Origin: Sphingosinicella sp963974575
GTDB taxonomy: Bacteria; Pseudomonadota; Alphaproteobacteria; Sphingomonadales; Sphingomonadaceae
Reading direction: 5' to 3'
Length of the DNA stretch: 64,000 nucleotides
NCBI RefSeq assembly: GCF_963974575.1
Contig: NZ_CAXBBQ010000002.1
Span: 186,001 to 250,000, forward strand
Positions within the stretch are counted from its first letter, which is position 1, and each line of letters begins with the position of its first letter. Position numbers and translations under genes: made by a program. Positions 41,775 to 50,032 of this stretch are shown here, piece after piece. Under the pieces are notes generated by a model that had not been told where the DNA came from, did not search any database, and saw only the letters and a list, made by a program, of their open reading frames with translations.

Positions 41775-43727
41775 ATGCGTATTTTGGGCCGGACATTTTC
41801 TGCAATACTTCTTTCATCTTCCCTATCTTTCCAAGTTTCCGCGGAAACAACAGATCTCGCCACTCTATTTGGCGCCCGCGCAAACATCGAAAGCGTAGGC
41901 CTGTCTCCGCTCGGCGATTTCGTCGTCTACAAAACGCCTGCCGGTCCCCGCGACACGAATTTCGTCGTGGCTGAAATCGCGACGGGGAAGGAAAATCTCA
42001 TTGCGAATTCATCATTCGAACAGGCGCGCATCTCGGATTGCGGCTGGGTGAAGAATGATCGCCTGATCTGCGTTGTCGTGGGCGAAACCAGCCTTGAGGG
42101 CATCAAGCTCGGCTTCACCCGCACATTCGCGATCGGACGGGATGGCACCAACCTGCGCATGCTTGGGACACGCAGCAACGACCGCACGCTGGAACTCAAT
42201 CAGTTTTCAGGTGCCCTCATCGATACGCTCCCTGCGGACGCCGAAAACGTGCTGATGCAGGTGCCATTTCTCGAACAAACCAACACCGGCTCGCGCCTGC
42301 TCAGCCCGGAACCCGGGCTCGGTGTGAAGCGGTACAACATCTACAATGGCAAATGGACAATGGAGGAGCGGCCCAACAAAAACGCGAGCCGCTATGTCAC
42401 CGATACAAAAGGGGAAGTTCGGTTTCGCACGATCAGGGATGTTGACGGTAACAACAACTACAGCGGCAAGAGAATCCACGCGTATCGTGGTCAGGATGAC
42501 CGCGGATGGAAGCAAGTCTCGCTTGCCGATGATGCTTCGATGGTCGGTTTTGATGAAAGCGGTGACAGCATTTATACGCTGGAACCCGTGAACGGCCGAG
42601 ACGCGCTTGTCAAACAGCGCCTTGATGGTAGCGCACAGAAAGAAACCGTTTTCGCGCATGACAAGGTGGATATTACCGACCTTGTCCGGTTTGGCGCGAA
42701 ACAGCGCCCGGTCGGCGTGTACTATTATGACGAGTACCAGCACCTCGAATATTTCGACGAGGGTCTGAAAAAGCTGGGCACCAGCATCGCGAAGGCCCTT
42801 CCGGGGAAGGCCATTACCCTGCTCGACACATCATGGGACGAGAATCGCATCCTGCTCTTCGCACAGGCGGACGACGATCCCGGCACCTATTATGTATTCG
42901 ATCGCAAAAACCGTGAACTGATGCTGATTACACCGGTAAGGCATGAACTTGCGGGTCGAACGCTCGCCAAAACCAAGCCCGTCAACTATCCAGCCGCAGA
43001 CGGGACGTCGATTCCCGGCTATCTCACCCTGCCGCCCGGTGGGGACGGCAAACGCCTCCCGCTCATCGTGATGCCGCATGGCGGCCCATCGTCACGGGAT
43101 ACTTGGGGTTTCGATTGGATCGCCCAGTTTCTCGCCGCGAACGGGTACGCCGTTCTTCAGCCCAACTACCGCGGGTCAGGGGGCTATGGAGAGGATTGGC
43201 TCGGAGAGAATGGGTTCCAGGGCTGGCGGCAGGCGATCGGCGATATCAACGATGGCGCGCGCTGGGCTGTCGCAAGCGGGCTTGCTGACGCGGACCGCAT
43301 CGGCATCGTCGGCTGGAGCTACGGCGGTTACGCAGCGCTGCAAGCGAATGTTCTCGATCCTGCGCTCTACAAAGCCGCCGTCGCGATCGCCCCGGTTACG
43401 GATTTTGAACAGTTCGTGAGTGAAGCGCGGTTCTACATGGATGCGCGCCTCGTCAAGGATTTCGTGGGCGCAGGACCGGAGCGCGCTGCCGGGTCCCCCG
43501 CCCAGCACGCGGCCGCTTTCCGCGTACCCGTGCTGATGTTTCACGGCACGATGGACCTTAACGTCGATGTCAAACAATCCCGGACTATGGCACGCGAGCT
43601 TCGCAAGGCAGGCAAGACCGTGGATTACGTTGAGTACGATGGGTTGGAACACAGCCTTATCGACAGCAAGGCCCGCATCGACATGCTGACACGGATCGGC
43701 GCGTTCCTGAAAGCCAACGTCCCCTAA
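41775..43727 (+). CDS. S9 family (S9C-like) prolyl-oligopeptidase-type peptidase
   Basis: Exported serine peptidase, 650 residues; the ATG at 41775 follows ACGGGGGG and starts a signal peptide (MRILGRTFSAILLSSSLSFQVSA). Residues 30-380 form a beta propeller. The hydrolase domain begins near 395 (YLTLPPGGDGKRLPLIVMPHGGPSSRD) with nucleophile GWSYGGYAAL (about residue 518), acid in MFHGTMDLNVDV and histidine in YDGLEHSLID. Likely cleaves dipeptides or short peptides in the periplasm. Its stop codon overlaps the trmJ stop on the other strand (CTAA). Confidence 0.94.
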   Translation: MRILGRTFSAILLSSSLSFQVSAETTDLATLFGARANIESVGLSPLGDFVVYKTPAGPRDTNFVVAEIATGKENLIANSSFEQARISDCGWVKNDRLICVVVGETSLEGIKLGFTRTFAIGRDGTNLRMLGTRSNDRTLELNQFSGALIDTLPADAENVLMQVPFLEQTNTGSRLLSPEPGLGVKRYNIYNGKWTMEERPNKNASRYVTDTKGEVRFRTIRDVDGNNNYSGKRIHAYRGQDDRGWKQVSLADDASMVGFDESGDSIYTLEPVNGRDALVKQRLDGSAQKETVFAHDKVDITDLVRFGAKQRPVGVYYYDEYQHLEYFDEGLKKLGTSIAKALPGKAITLLDTSWDENRILLFAQADDDPGTYYVFDRKNRELMLITPVRHELAGRTLAKTKPVNYPAADGTSIPGYLTLPPGGDGKRLPLIVMPHGGPSSRDTWGFDWIAQFLAANGYAVLQPNYRGSGGYGEDWLGENGFQGWRQAIGDINDGARWAVASGLADADRIGIVGWSYGGYAALQANVLDPALYKAAVAIAPVTDFEQFVSEARFYMDARLVKDFVGAGPERAAGSPAQHAAAFRVPVLMFHGTMDLNVDVKQSRTMARELRKAGKTVDYVEYDGLEHSLIDSKARIDMLTRIGAFLKANVP

Positions 43728-44455
43728 CGCGGCTCTTTCGTCAGTGCTGTGATGACGCCCCTTAGCGTGCGGACTTCCTTTGCCGAGTAGCTCGGGCGGG
43801 TGAGCATGTTCCTGAGGGTGCGGTGGGCCGTTGCCGCGCGCACTTCGACGCGGAAGTAGTCGACGGCATCGAGCGCGGTGGTAAGTTGGGCGATGAGGCC
43901 TTCGAGGTCGGCTTGGGGGGCGGGGCCTTCGTAGTTGTCGAATGTAGCCGCCTCGCCCACACCGGCTTTCGACCATTCGTAGGCGAAGAGGATGACCGCC
44001 TGCGCGAGATTGAGCGAAGCGAACTGCGGGTTCACGGGCACGGTGAGGATCGCCTGCGCGAGCGCGACATCGTCGGTTTCGAGGCCCGAGCGTTCGGGGC
44101 CGAACAGGATCGCGGTGCGCCCTGCGCGGCCGCGCGTGTCCTGCGCGGCCTTTTCGGGACCGACGATTTCCTTGGTGAGACCGCGCTTGCGCACGGTGGT
44201 GGCGTAGACGAATGCACAGTCCGCCACGGCGTCGGCGACGGTTTCGTAGACGCGGGCGTTTTCGAGCACGATGTCGGCGCCGCTCGCCGCCGGACCCGCA
44301 TCGGGGTTCGGCCAGCCGTCGCGCGGGGACACGAGACGCATCTCGGCGAGCCCGAAGTTGAGCATCGCGCGGGCGGCCTTGCCGATGTTCTCGCCAAGCT
44401 GCGGCCGCACCAGCACGATGGCGGGCGGCGGCGGGCCGGCCGCCGCGCCGGTCAC
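43724..44455 (-). CDS. trmJ: tRNA/rRNA 2'-O-methyltransferase of the SpoU family (TrmJ)
   Basis: A 243-residue SPOUT methyltransferase for ribose methylation, most like TrmJ (tRNA position 32). It starts at GTG 44455 within the nrdR stop (GTGA). Motifs: PPAIVLVRPQLGENIGKAARAMLNFGL (motif 1), TAILFGPERSGLETDDVALA (motif 2) and VNPQFASLNLAQAVILFAYEW (motif 3, knot). A C-terminal helical tail (MLTRPSYSAKEVRTLRGVITAL) is TrmJ-like. It forms a unit with nrdR, glyA and rpiB. Confidence 0.92.
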   Translation of the reverse strand: MTGAAAGPPPPAIVLVRPQLGENIGKAARAMLNFGLAEMRLVSPRDGWPNPDAGPAASGADIVLENARVYETVADAVADCAFVYATTVRKRGLTKEIVGPEKAAQDTRGRAGRTAILFGPERSGLETDDVALAQAILTVPVNPQFASLNLAQAVILFAYEWSKAGVGEAATFDNYEGPAPQADLEGLIAQLTTALDAVDYFRVEVRAATAHRTLRNMLTRPSYSAKEVRTLRGVITALTKEPR

Positions 44456-44922
44456 TTCGCCCCTGTCCTCGCGACGGTCTCGATGGCGCCGATGAACTCC
44501 TCGAAGTCCTTCGCCTCCCGGAAATCGCGGTAGACGCTGGCGAAACGCACGTAGGCGACGGCGTCGAGGCTCTTCAGCCCCTCCATCACCGCCTGCCCGA
44601 TCACCTCGGCCTCGATCTCCGCCTCGCCGATCGCCTCCATCTGGCGGACGATGCCGGACACCAGCCGCTCGATGCGTTCGGGCGCAATCGGTCGCTTGCG
44701 GCAGGCGATCTCGATGGAACGGGCGAGCTTGTCGCGCTCGAAGACTTCCTTGTCGCCGGATTTCTTGAGGATGACGAGTTCGCGAAGCTGCACACGCTCG
44801 AACGTCGTGAAGCGCGCGCCGCACGCCGGACACTGGCGGCGGCGACGGATCGCGCTGCCATCTTCGGTCGGACGCGAGTCCTTGACCTGGCTATCCTCGC
44901 CTCCGCAAAACGGGCAGCGCAT
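44452..44922 (-). CDS. nrdR: Transcriptional repressor NrdR
   Basis: Nucleotide-sensing repressor of ribonucleotide reductase genes. The 156-residue protein has the zinc ribbon MRCPFCGGEDSQVKDSR with CPACGARFTTFERVQLRE, followed by an ATP-cone (VILKKSGDKEVFERDKLARSIEIACRKRPI, then YVRFASVYRDF). It is the usual neighbour of glyA (30-base gap) and overlaps trmJ. Confidence 0.97.
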   Translation of the reverse strand: MRCPFCGGEDSQVKDSRPTEDGSAIRRRRQCPACGARFTTFERVQLRELVILKKSGDKEVFERDKLARSIEIACRKRPIAPERIERLVSGIVRQMEAIGEAEIEAEVIGQAVMEGLKSLDAVAYVRFASVYRDFREAKDFEEFIGAIETVARTGAK

Positions 44923-44952
44923 CGCTCGTCCCCCCTTCCCCGACCTTGTGCG

Positions 44953-46260
44953 TCAGAGCCCCGGATAGATCGGGAAGCGGTCGCAAAGCGCCTTCACGCG
45001 CGCCCGCACGTCCGCCTCGACAGCACCATTGCCCGCTTCCCCGTTCGCGGCAAGACCATCGAGCACATCGGCGATCATGTCGGCGATCAGCGTGAACTCG
45101 GCCTGCCCGAAGCCGCGCGTAGTGCCCGCGGGCGAGCCGACGCGGATGCCGCTCGTCTTCGTCGGCGGCAACGGATCGAACGGCACACCGTTCTTGTTGC
45201 AGGTGATGTGGCTGCGCTCCAGCGCTTCGTCCGCATCCTTACCGGTGATGCCTTTCGGGCGCAGATCGACGAGCGCCAGATGCGTGTCGGTTCCGCCCGC
45301 CACGATGTCGCAGCCGCGCTCCTTGAGGCGCCCCGCCAGCGTCTTCGCGTTGGCGATCACCGCCTGCGCGTAAACCTTGAAGCTCGGGTCGAGCGCCTCG
45401 CCGAACGCCACCGCCTTCGCGGCGATCACGTGCATCAGCGGGCCGCCCTGAAGGCCCGGGAACACCGCGGAGTTGAACTTCTTTCCGAGCGCTTCGTCGT
45501 TCGACAGGATCATGCCGCCGCGCGGGCCGCGCAGCGTCTTGTGCGTGGTGGTGGTGACGACATGCGCGTGCGGCAGCGGGCTCGGGTGCAGGCCGGCCGC
45601 CACGAGGCCGGCGAAATGCGCCATGTCGACGAGCAGATAAGCGCCCACCTTGTCGGCGATTTCGCGGAAGCGCGGGAAATCGAGCGTGCGCGGATAGGCC
45701 GAGCCACCCGCGATGATCAGCTTCGGCTTGTGCTCTAGCGCCAGCCGCTCGACCTCGTCGAAGTCGACGAGGTGGTCGCTCTCGCGCACGCCGTACTGCA
45801 CGGCGTTGAACCACTTGCCGGACTGCGCGGGCGGCGCGCCGTGCGTCAGGTGGCCACCGGCGGCGAGGCTCATGCCGAGGATCGTCTCGCCCGGCTGCAC
45901 CAGCGCCATCATCACCGCGCCGTTCGCCTGCGCGCCGGAGTGCGGCTGCACGTTGGCATAGGCGCAGTCGAAGAGTTTGCGCGCGCGGTCGATGGCAAGC
46001 TGCTCGACCTCGTCCGAAGGCGCGCAGCCCTGATAGTAGCGCTTGCCGGGGTAACCTTCGGCGTACTTGTTCGTGAACACGGACCCTTGCGCTTCCAGAA
46101 CCGCGCGGCTGACGATGTTTTCCGAAGCGATCAGCTCGATCTGGTCGCGCTCGCGGGTCAGTTCCTTGGTGATCGCGTCGAAAACCGCCTTGTCGGCAGT
46201 CGCGACACCGTCCGTGAAGAACCCATCCTGGGCAAGCGGCGTGGCGGCGGCGGTGCTCAT
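44953..46260 (-). CDS. glyA: Serine hydroxymethyltransferase
   Basis: PLP enzyme interconverting serine and glycine and supplying one-carbon units. It has 435 residues, with AAGGAG before the ATG. Motifs: RERDQIELIASENIVSRAVLEAQGS, YAEGYPGKRYYQGC, DMAHFAGLVAAGLHPSPL and the PLP-lysine site VVTTTTHKTLRGPRGG. Adjacent to rpiB upstream and nrdR downstream, a conserved alphaproteobacterial order. serB, which makes serine, lies about 17 kb away. Confidence 0.98.
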   Translation of the reverse strand: MSTAAATPLAQDGFFTDGVATADKAVFDAITKELTRERDQIELIASENIVSRAVLEAQGSVFTNKYAEGYPGKRYYQGCAPSDEVEQLAIDRARKLFDCAYANVQPHSGAQANGAVMMALVQPGETILGMSLAAGGHLTHGAPPAQSGKWFNAVQYGVRESDHLVDFDEVERLALEHKPKLIIAGGSAYPRTLDFPRFREIADKVGAYLLVDMAHFAGLVAAGLHPSPLPHAHVVTTTTHKTLRGPRGGMILSNDEALGKKFNSAVFPGLQGGPLMHVIAAKAVAFGEALDPSFKVYAQAVIANAKTLAGRLKERGCDIVAGGTDTHLALVDLRPKGITGKDADEALERSHITCNKNGVPFDPLPPTKTSGIRVGSPAGTTRGFGQAEFTLIADMIADVLDGLAANGEAGNGAVEADVRARVKALCDRFPIYPGL

Positions 46261-46280
46261 GCTCGTATCTCCTTCGTGGG

Positions 46281-46712
46281 CTACGCCGACAATTTGTCGA
46301 CGCGCCGCTGGTGACGTCCGCCCTCGAAGGGCGTGTTCAGAAATTCATTGAGGCAGTCTCGCGCCGTCTCGATACCGATCAGGCGTTCGCCGAGCGCGAG
46401 GATGTTCGCATCGTTGTGCTGGCGCGACAGCCGGGCCATCAGCCCGTTCATGCAGAGCGCGGCGCGCGCGCCCTTCACCCGGTTCGCCGCGATCGAAATT
46501 CCGATGCCCGAGCCGCAGACGACAACGCCTTTCTCGGCCTTTCCGGAAGCCACTGCCTCGCCAACCGCGCGGCCAAAATCCGGGTAATCCACGGACTCGC
46601 CGCCGTTCGTGCCGAGGTCGAGAACCTCGTGCCCGGCTTCCTTCAGCCAGTCCGCAACCGCGGACTTCAGGACGTAACCGGCGTGGTCGCTGCCAATGGC
46701 GATAACGGACAT
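46281..46712 (-). CDS. rpiB: Ribose-5-phosphate isomerase B
   Basis: Interconverts ribulose- and ribose-5-phosphate. The start MSVIAIGSDHAGYVLKSAVADWL gives 143 residues. The active-site CGSGIGISIAANRVKGARAALC and the DYPDFGRAVGEAV region are intact; the late RQHNDANILALGERLIG is typical. Lies 20 bases before glyA. A seven-codon longer start is possible but lacks support. Confidence 0.95.
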   Translation of the reverse strand: MSVIAIGSDHAGYVLKSAVADWLKEAGHEVLDLGTNGGESVDYPDFGRAVGEAVASGKAEKGVVVCGSGIGISIAANRVKGARAALCMNGLMARLSRQHNDANILALGERLIGIETARDCLNEFLNTPFEGGRHQRRVDKLSA

Positions 46713-46811
46713 GGAGCGGCGGGCCTCATGCAAGCTGCGGGTGCGATTCGCGTGAGCGCACTCTCTAGGGGAGCGAGCCCTTCGGCGCTACCAAGAATTG
46801 TGGCGTTCGCG

Positions 46812-47798
46812 TTACGTATAGATGCCCCGCAGATCGAGCGTGGCCTTCTTGCCGATCGCCGCGTAGTTCGCCTTCAGCCAATGTTCGGCCTTGACGCGCC
46901 CGAGATCGCGCAGCGCGGTGAGGAACGGCCAGTCGGCATTCACCTTGGTTCCAGGCGAATAGGCGGCAAGCTCCTCCCCGCCGTCGACACGGTGCATCAG
47001 GATCTTGCGGTAGCGCTTGCCCGCGACGATCTGCCCTGTCTCGATCAGGCGGTCGACGAACTCGACGGCGCGAAGCTCGCGGAGCAGCGAGCCGTTGAAG
47101 GCGATCTCGTCTATGCGGTTGTCGATGTCCTCGACGCTGGTGGGCGTCTGGCGCCGCTCGATCGGGCTGACCTGCACGAGCAATATGTCTTCCGGCCCCG
47201 GGTGGTAGAACAGCGGGAACAGCGCGGGGTTGCCCATGTAGCCGCCGTCCCAATAGGGCTCGCCCTCGATCTCCACGGCCTGGAACAGCTGCGGCAGGCA
47301 CGCGGAGGCGGCGAGTACGTCTGCGTTGACCTCTTTGCCCGAAAACACGCGGACCTTGCCGGTGAACACATTGGTCGCCGCGATGTAGAGCGTCAGCGCC
47401 TTACAGCTGCCGATCATCTCGAAATCGAACGAGTCCGCCACGATATCGCGCAGCGGATTGATGCCGGCGGGATTGAACTGATACGGGCTCATCGACCGCA
47501 TGACGTTACTCGTCCACGCGTTCCACCACGTGTCCCACGGCGTATCGCGCACGGGCACGAACATCGCCGCGTCGGACACGCGCTTCCAGAAGCGGTCGAG
47601 GCATTCGCGCGCGCCCTCGCGGCCGCCGGACATCCAGCCCTGCGCGAGCGCGGCAGCATTCATCGCCCCCGCGCTCGTGCCGGAAATCGCGGAGAGTTCG
47701 ATGCGCTTGTCCTCGAGCAGCCGGTCGAGAACGCCCCAGGTGAACGCGCCGTGGCTGCCGCCGCCCTGAAGCGCGAGGTTGATGCTTTTCGTCGCCAT
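46812..47798 (-). CDS. Patatin-like phospholipase family protein
   Basis: A 328-residue serine lipid acyl hydrolase with a Ser-Asp dyad. The oxyanion loop GGGSHGAFTWG starts at residue 11, the nucleophile elbow is SGTSAGAMNAA (Ser about 42), and the dyad aspartate is in YWDGGYMGNPALFPLF (about residue 195). No signal peptide, so cytoplasmic or exported another way. The C-terminal helical part IRRQTPTSVEDIDNRIDEIAFNG is typical of proteobacterial patatins. Divergent from the DUF5694 gene. Confidence 0.9.
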   Translation of the reverse strand: MATKSINLALQGGGSHGAFTWGVLDRLLEDKRIELSAISGTSAGAMNAAALAQGWMSGGREGARECLDRFWKRVSDAAMFVPVRDTPWDTWWNAWTSNVMRSMSPYQFNPAGINPLRDIVADSFDFEMIGSCKALTLYIAATNVFTGKVRVFSGKEVNADVLAASACLPQLFQAVEIEGEPYWDGGYMGNPALFPLFYHPGPEDILLVQVSPIERRQTPTSVEDIDNRIDEIAFNGSLLRELRAVEFVDRLIETGQIVAGKRYRKILMHRVDGGEELAAYSPGTKVNADWPFLTALRDLGRVKAEHWLKANYAAIGKKATLDLRGIYT

Positions 47799-47841
47799 GA
47801 CGGGAGCTTAGCGCGCGCGGAGCGGCTTGCCTATCGACGAA

Positions 47842-47863
47842 GTGTATTGCATACATAATACAC
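47842..47863. promoter_or_regulatory. Dyad in the patatin / DUF5694 divergent region
   Basis: Perfect arms GTGTATT (47842-47848) and AATACAC (47857-47863) with an 8-base spacer, in the 80-base gap between divergent starts and 16 bases before ATG 47879. AT-rich arms in GC-rich DNA suggest an operator, perhaps for a GntR-type repressor; regulator unknown. Confidence 0.5.
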
Positions 47864-47878
47864 AAACAGGGAGGTTCC

Positions 47879-48694
47879 ATGCGCATTACCACGCTTGCCC
47901 TCATCGGGGCCGCCATCGCCTTCCCGGCTGCCGCCGCGGACACATCGATCATGGTGCTCGGCACCTACCATTTCTCGAACGCCGGTATGGACAAGGCGAA
48001 CGTGAAGGCGGACGACGTAACCACCCCTGCCCGGCAGACCGAGCTGGAACGGCTGACCACCGCGCTTGCGGCGTGGAAGCCCCACAAGGTGCTGGTGGAA
48101 TGGCAGTATCCCCAGCCGTTCACGGTGCCCCAATACCGGGCGTTCAAACCCGAAGACCTGAAGACGAAGACCAACGAGGTCATCCAGATCGGTTTCCGGT
48201 TGGCGCGGAAGCTCGGCCATACCGACGTCTACGGCTTCGACGAGCAACCCGGCCCCGGCGAGCCCGACTACTTCCCATTCGGCCCCGTCGAAGCCTTCGC
48301 CGCGGCGCAAGGACAGAAGGCCGAGCTCGATGCGGTGTTCGACTATTTCCGGCAACAGGCAGACGCGCAGACGAAAGCGCAGGAAACCCAGTCGATCCCC
48401 GAACTCCTGCTCACCATCAACGACCCCGCCCGCAACACGGCGGAACACGCCAAGGGCTATTACGGCATCCTCCGCTTCGGCGACGGCGAGGACCAGCCCG
48501 GCGCCGTGCTGAACGCGATGTGGTACATGCGAAACGCCAAGATGTTCGCCAAGATCGGCCTTATCGCGAAGCCGGGCGAGCGCGTGCTGGTGATCGTGGG
48601 TTCAGGCCACAAATACTGGCTGGAACATTTCGCCGGAACGACGCCGGGGTTCGTTGCCGTAGACCCGCGTCCGTATCTCGAAAAATCGCGTTAA
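47879..48694 (+). CDS. DUF5694 / TraB-like exported protein
   Basis: A 271-residue periplasmic protein with signal MRITTLALIGAAIAFPAAAA and GGGAGG before the ATG. The mature start IMVLGTYHFSNAGMDK and the later VLVEWQYPQPF, NDPARNTAEHAKGYYGILRF and VLVIVGSGHKYWLEHFAGTTPGF show the TraB/GumN-like fold of DUF5694, with a possible metal site of His and Glu residues (TYHF, VEW, GSGH). Enzymatic role unproven. The stop shares TTAA with the hemA stop on the other strand. Confidence 0.82.
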   Translation: MRITTLALIGAAIAFPAAAADTSIMVLGTYHFSNAGMDKANVKADDVTTPARQTELERLTTALAAWKPHKVLVEWQYPQPFTVPQYRAFKPEDLKTKTNEVIQIGFRLARKLGHTDVYGFDEQPGPGEPDYFPFGPVEAFAAAQGQKAELDAVFDYFRQQADAQTKAQETQSIPELLLTINDPARNTAEHAKGYYGILRFGDGEDQPGAVLNAMWYMRNAKMFAKIGLIAKPGERVLVIVGSGHKYWLEHFAGTTPGFVAVDPRPYLEKSR

Positions 48695-49905
48695 GCGGCG
48701 ATACGCATTTCCAGGCGGTCCCAGATTTCCACGAGCGCGCGGACGAGATCGTCCATCATCGCTTCGCTGTGGTTGGGGCCGGGGGTGAAGCGCAGCCGCT
48801 CCGTGCCGCGCGGCACGGTGGGGTAGTTGATCGGCTGCACGTAGACGCCGTACTCGATGAGCAGGATGTCGCTGATCTTCTTGCACTTCGCGGGGTCGCC
48901 GACGAGCAGCGGCACGATGTGCGTGGTGGACGGCATCACGGGTAGACCCGCGCCCCGCATCTTCGTCTTCAGCATCTCGGCGGCGGCCTGCTGGCCCTCC
49001 CGCTCGACGCTTGACGACTTCAGGTGGCGCACGCTGGCGAGCGCGCCGGCGACGAGGACCGGCGCAAGGCTGGTCGTGAAGATGAAGCCCGGCGCGTAGC
49101 TGCGGATCACGTCCGTCAGCGTCTTCGATGCGGCGATATAGCCGCCCATGATGCCGAACGCCTTGGCGAGCGTGCCTTCGATGATGGTGAGGCGGTGCGC
49201 GACACCGTCGCGCTCCGAAATGCCGCCGCCGTGGTCGCCGTACATGCCGACCGCGTGGACCTCGTCCAGATACGTCAGCGCGTTATACTTGTCGGCGAGG
49301 TCGCAGATTTCGGCGATCGGCGCGATGTCGCCGTCCATCGAGTAAACGCTTTCGAACGCGATCAGCTTCGCGGCATCCCTTGGCGCCTCGGCAAGCAGCT
49401 CTTCGAGGTGTTCGAGGTCGTTGTGACGGAACACGCGCTTCTCGCAGCCCGCGCCGCGGATGCCCGCGATCATCGAGGCGTGGTTCAGCTCGTCCGAAAA
49501 CACGATGCAGCCCGGCAGCAGCTTGCCGAGCGTGGAGAGCGTCGCCTCATTCGAGATGTAGCCGGAGGTGAAGAGCAGCGCGGCTTCCTTGTCGTGAAGC
49601 TCGGCGAGTTCGTTTTCAAGCTCGAGGTGATAATGCGTGTTGCCGCCGATGTTGCGCGTGCCGCCCGAGCCCGCGCCGACATCGTGCAGCGTCTCTTCCA
49701 TCGCGGCGATCACATCCGGGTGCTGGCCCATGCCGAGATAGTCGTTCGAGCACCAGACGGTGATCGGGCGCGCGCCATTGTGGCCGGCGAAGCAGCGCGC
49801 GTTCGGGTAGTTGCCCCGGTTGCGCAGGATGTCGATGAACACGCGGTAGCGGCCTTCGGCGTGCAGCCGATCGATCGCGTCCCGGAAAATGCGGTTGTAA
49901 TCCAC
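48691..49905 (-). CDS. hemA: 5-aminolevulinate synthase (ALAS)
   Basis: First step of haem synthesis by the C4 (Shemin) pathway, condensing glycine and succinyl-CoA; typical of alphaproteobacteria. Starts at GTG 49905 (MDYNRIFRDAIDRLHAEGRYRVF) and has 404 residues. Motifs: WCSNDYLGMGQHPDVI, GAGSGGTRNIGGNTHYHLELE, LDEVHAVGMYGDHGGGISER and the PLP lysine EGTLAKAFGIMGGYIA. The CP motif for haem regulation at the start is not seen. A perfect 7-base dyad lies about 90 bases upstream. hemB lies 5 kb downstream. Confidence 0.97.
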   Translation of the reverse strand: MDYNRIFRDAIDRLHAEGRYRVFIDILRNRGNYPNARCFAGHNGARPITVWCSNDYLGMGQHPDVIAAMEETLHDVGAGSGGTRNIGGNTHYHLELENELAELHDKEAALLFTSGYISNEATLSTLGKLLPGCIVFSDELNHASMIAGIRGAGCEKRVFRHNDLEHLEELLAEAPRDAAKLIAFESVYSMDGDIAPIAEICDLADKYNALTYLDEVHAVGMYGDHGGGISERDGVAHRLTIIEGTLAKAFGIMGGYIAASKTLTDVIRSYAPGFIFTTSLAPVLVAGALASVRHLKSSSVEREGQQAAAEMLKTKMRGAGLPVMPSTTHIVPLLVGDPAKCKKISDILLIEYGVYVQPINYPTVPRGTERLRFTPGPNHSEAMMDDLVRALVEIWDRLEMRIAA

Positions 49906-49991
49906 GCTCTCTAACCCGTCCTGCCCGCCATTTTCTCCGCTTTACATCGGAGGTGGCATTGCCGTCACCCCACTTTATGTCGCAGGGAGTT

Positions 49992-50010
49992 GTTGCGAGT
50001 TTTTCGCAAC
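49992..50010. promoter_or_regulatory. Dyad upstream of hemA
   Basis: Perfect arms GTTGCGA (49992-49998) and TCGCAAC (50004-50010) around GTTTT, in the 127-base gap between hemA and the toroid gene. No T tract on either strand, so an operator for hemA is likelier than a terminator. Regulator unknown. Confidence 0.45.
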
Positions 50011-50032
50011 TTTAACGAGGGGCTGGAATGAC

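Noticed and set aside
46311..47858. 515-codon plus-strand frame opposite rpiB and the patatin gene
   Set aside because: Spans two real genes and an intergenic gap in antisense, with no motif or ribosome site.
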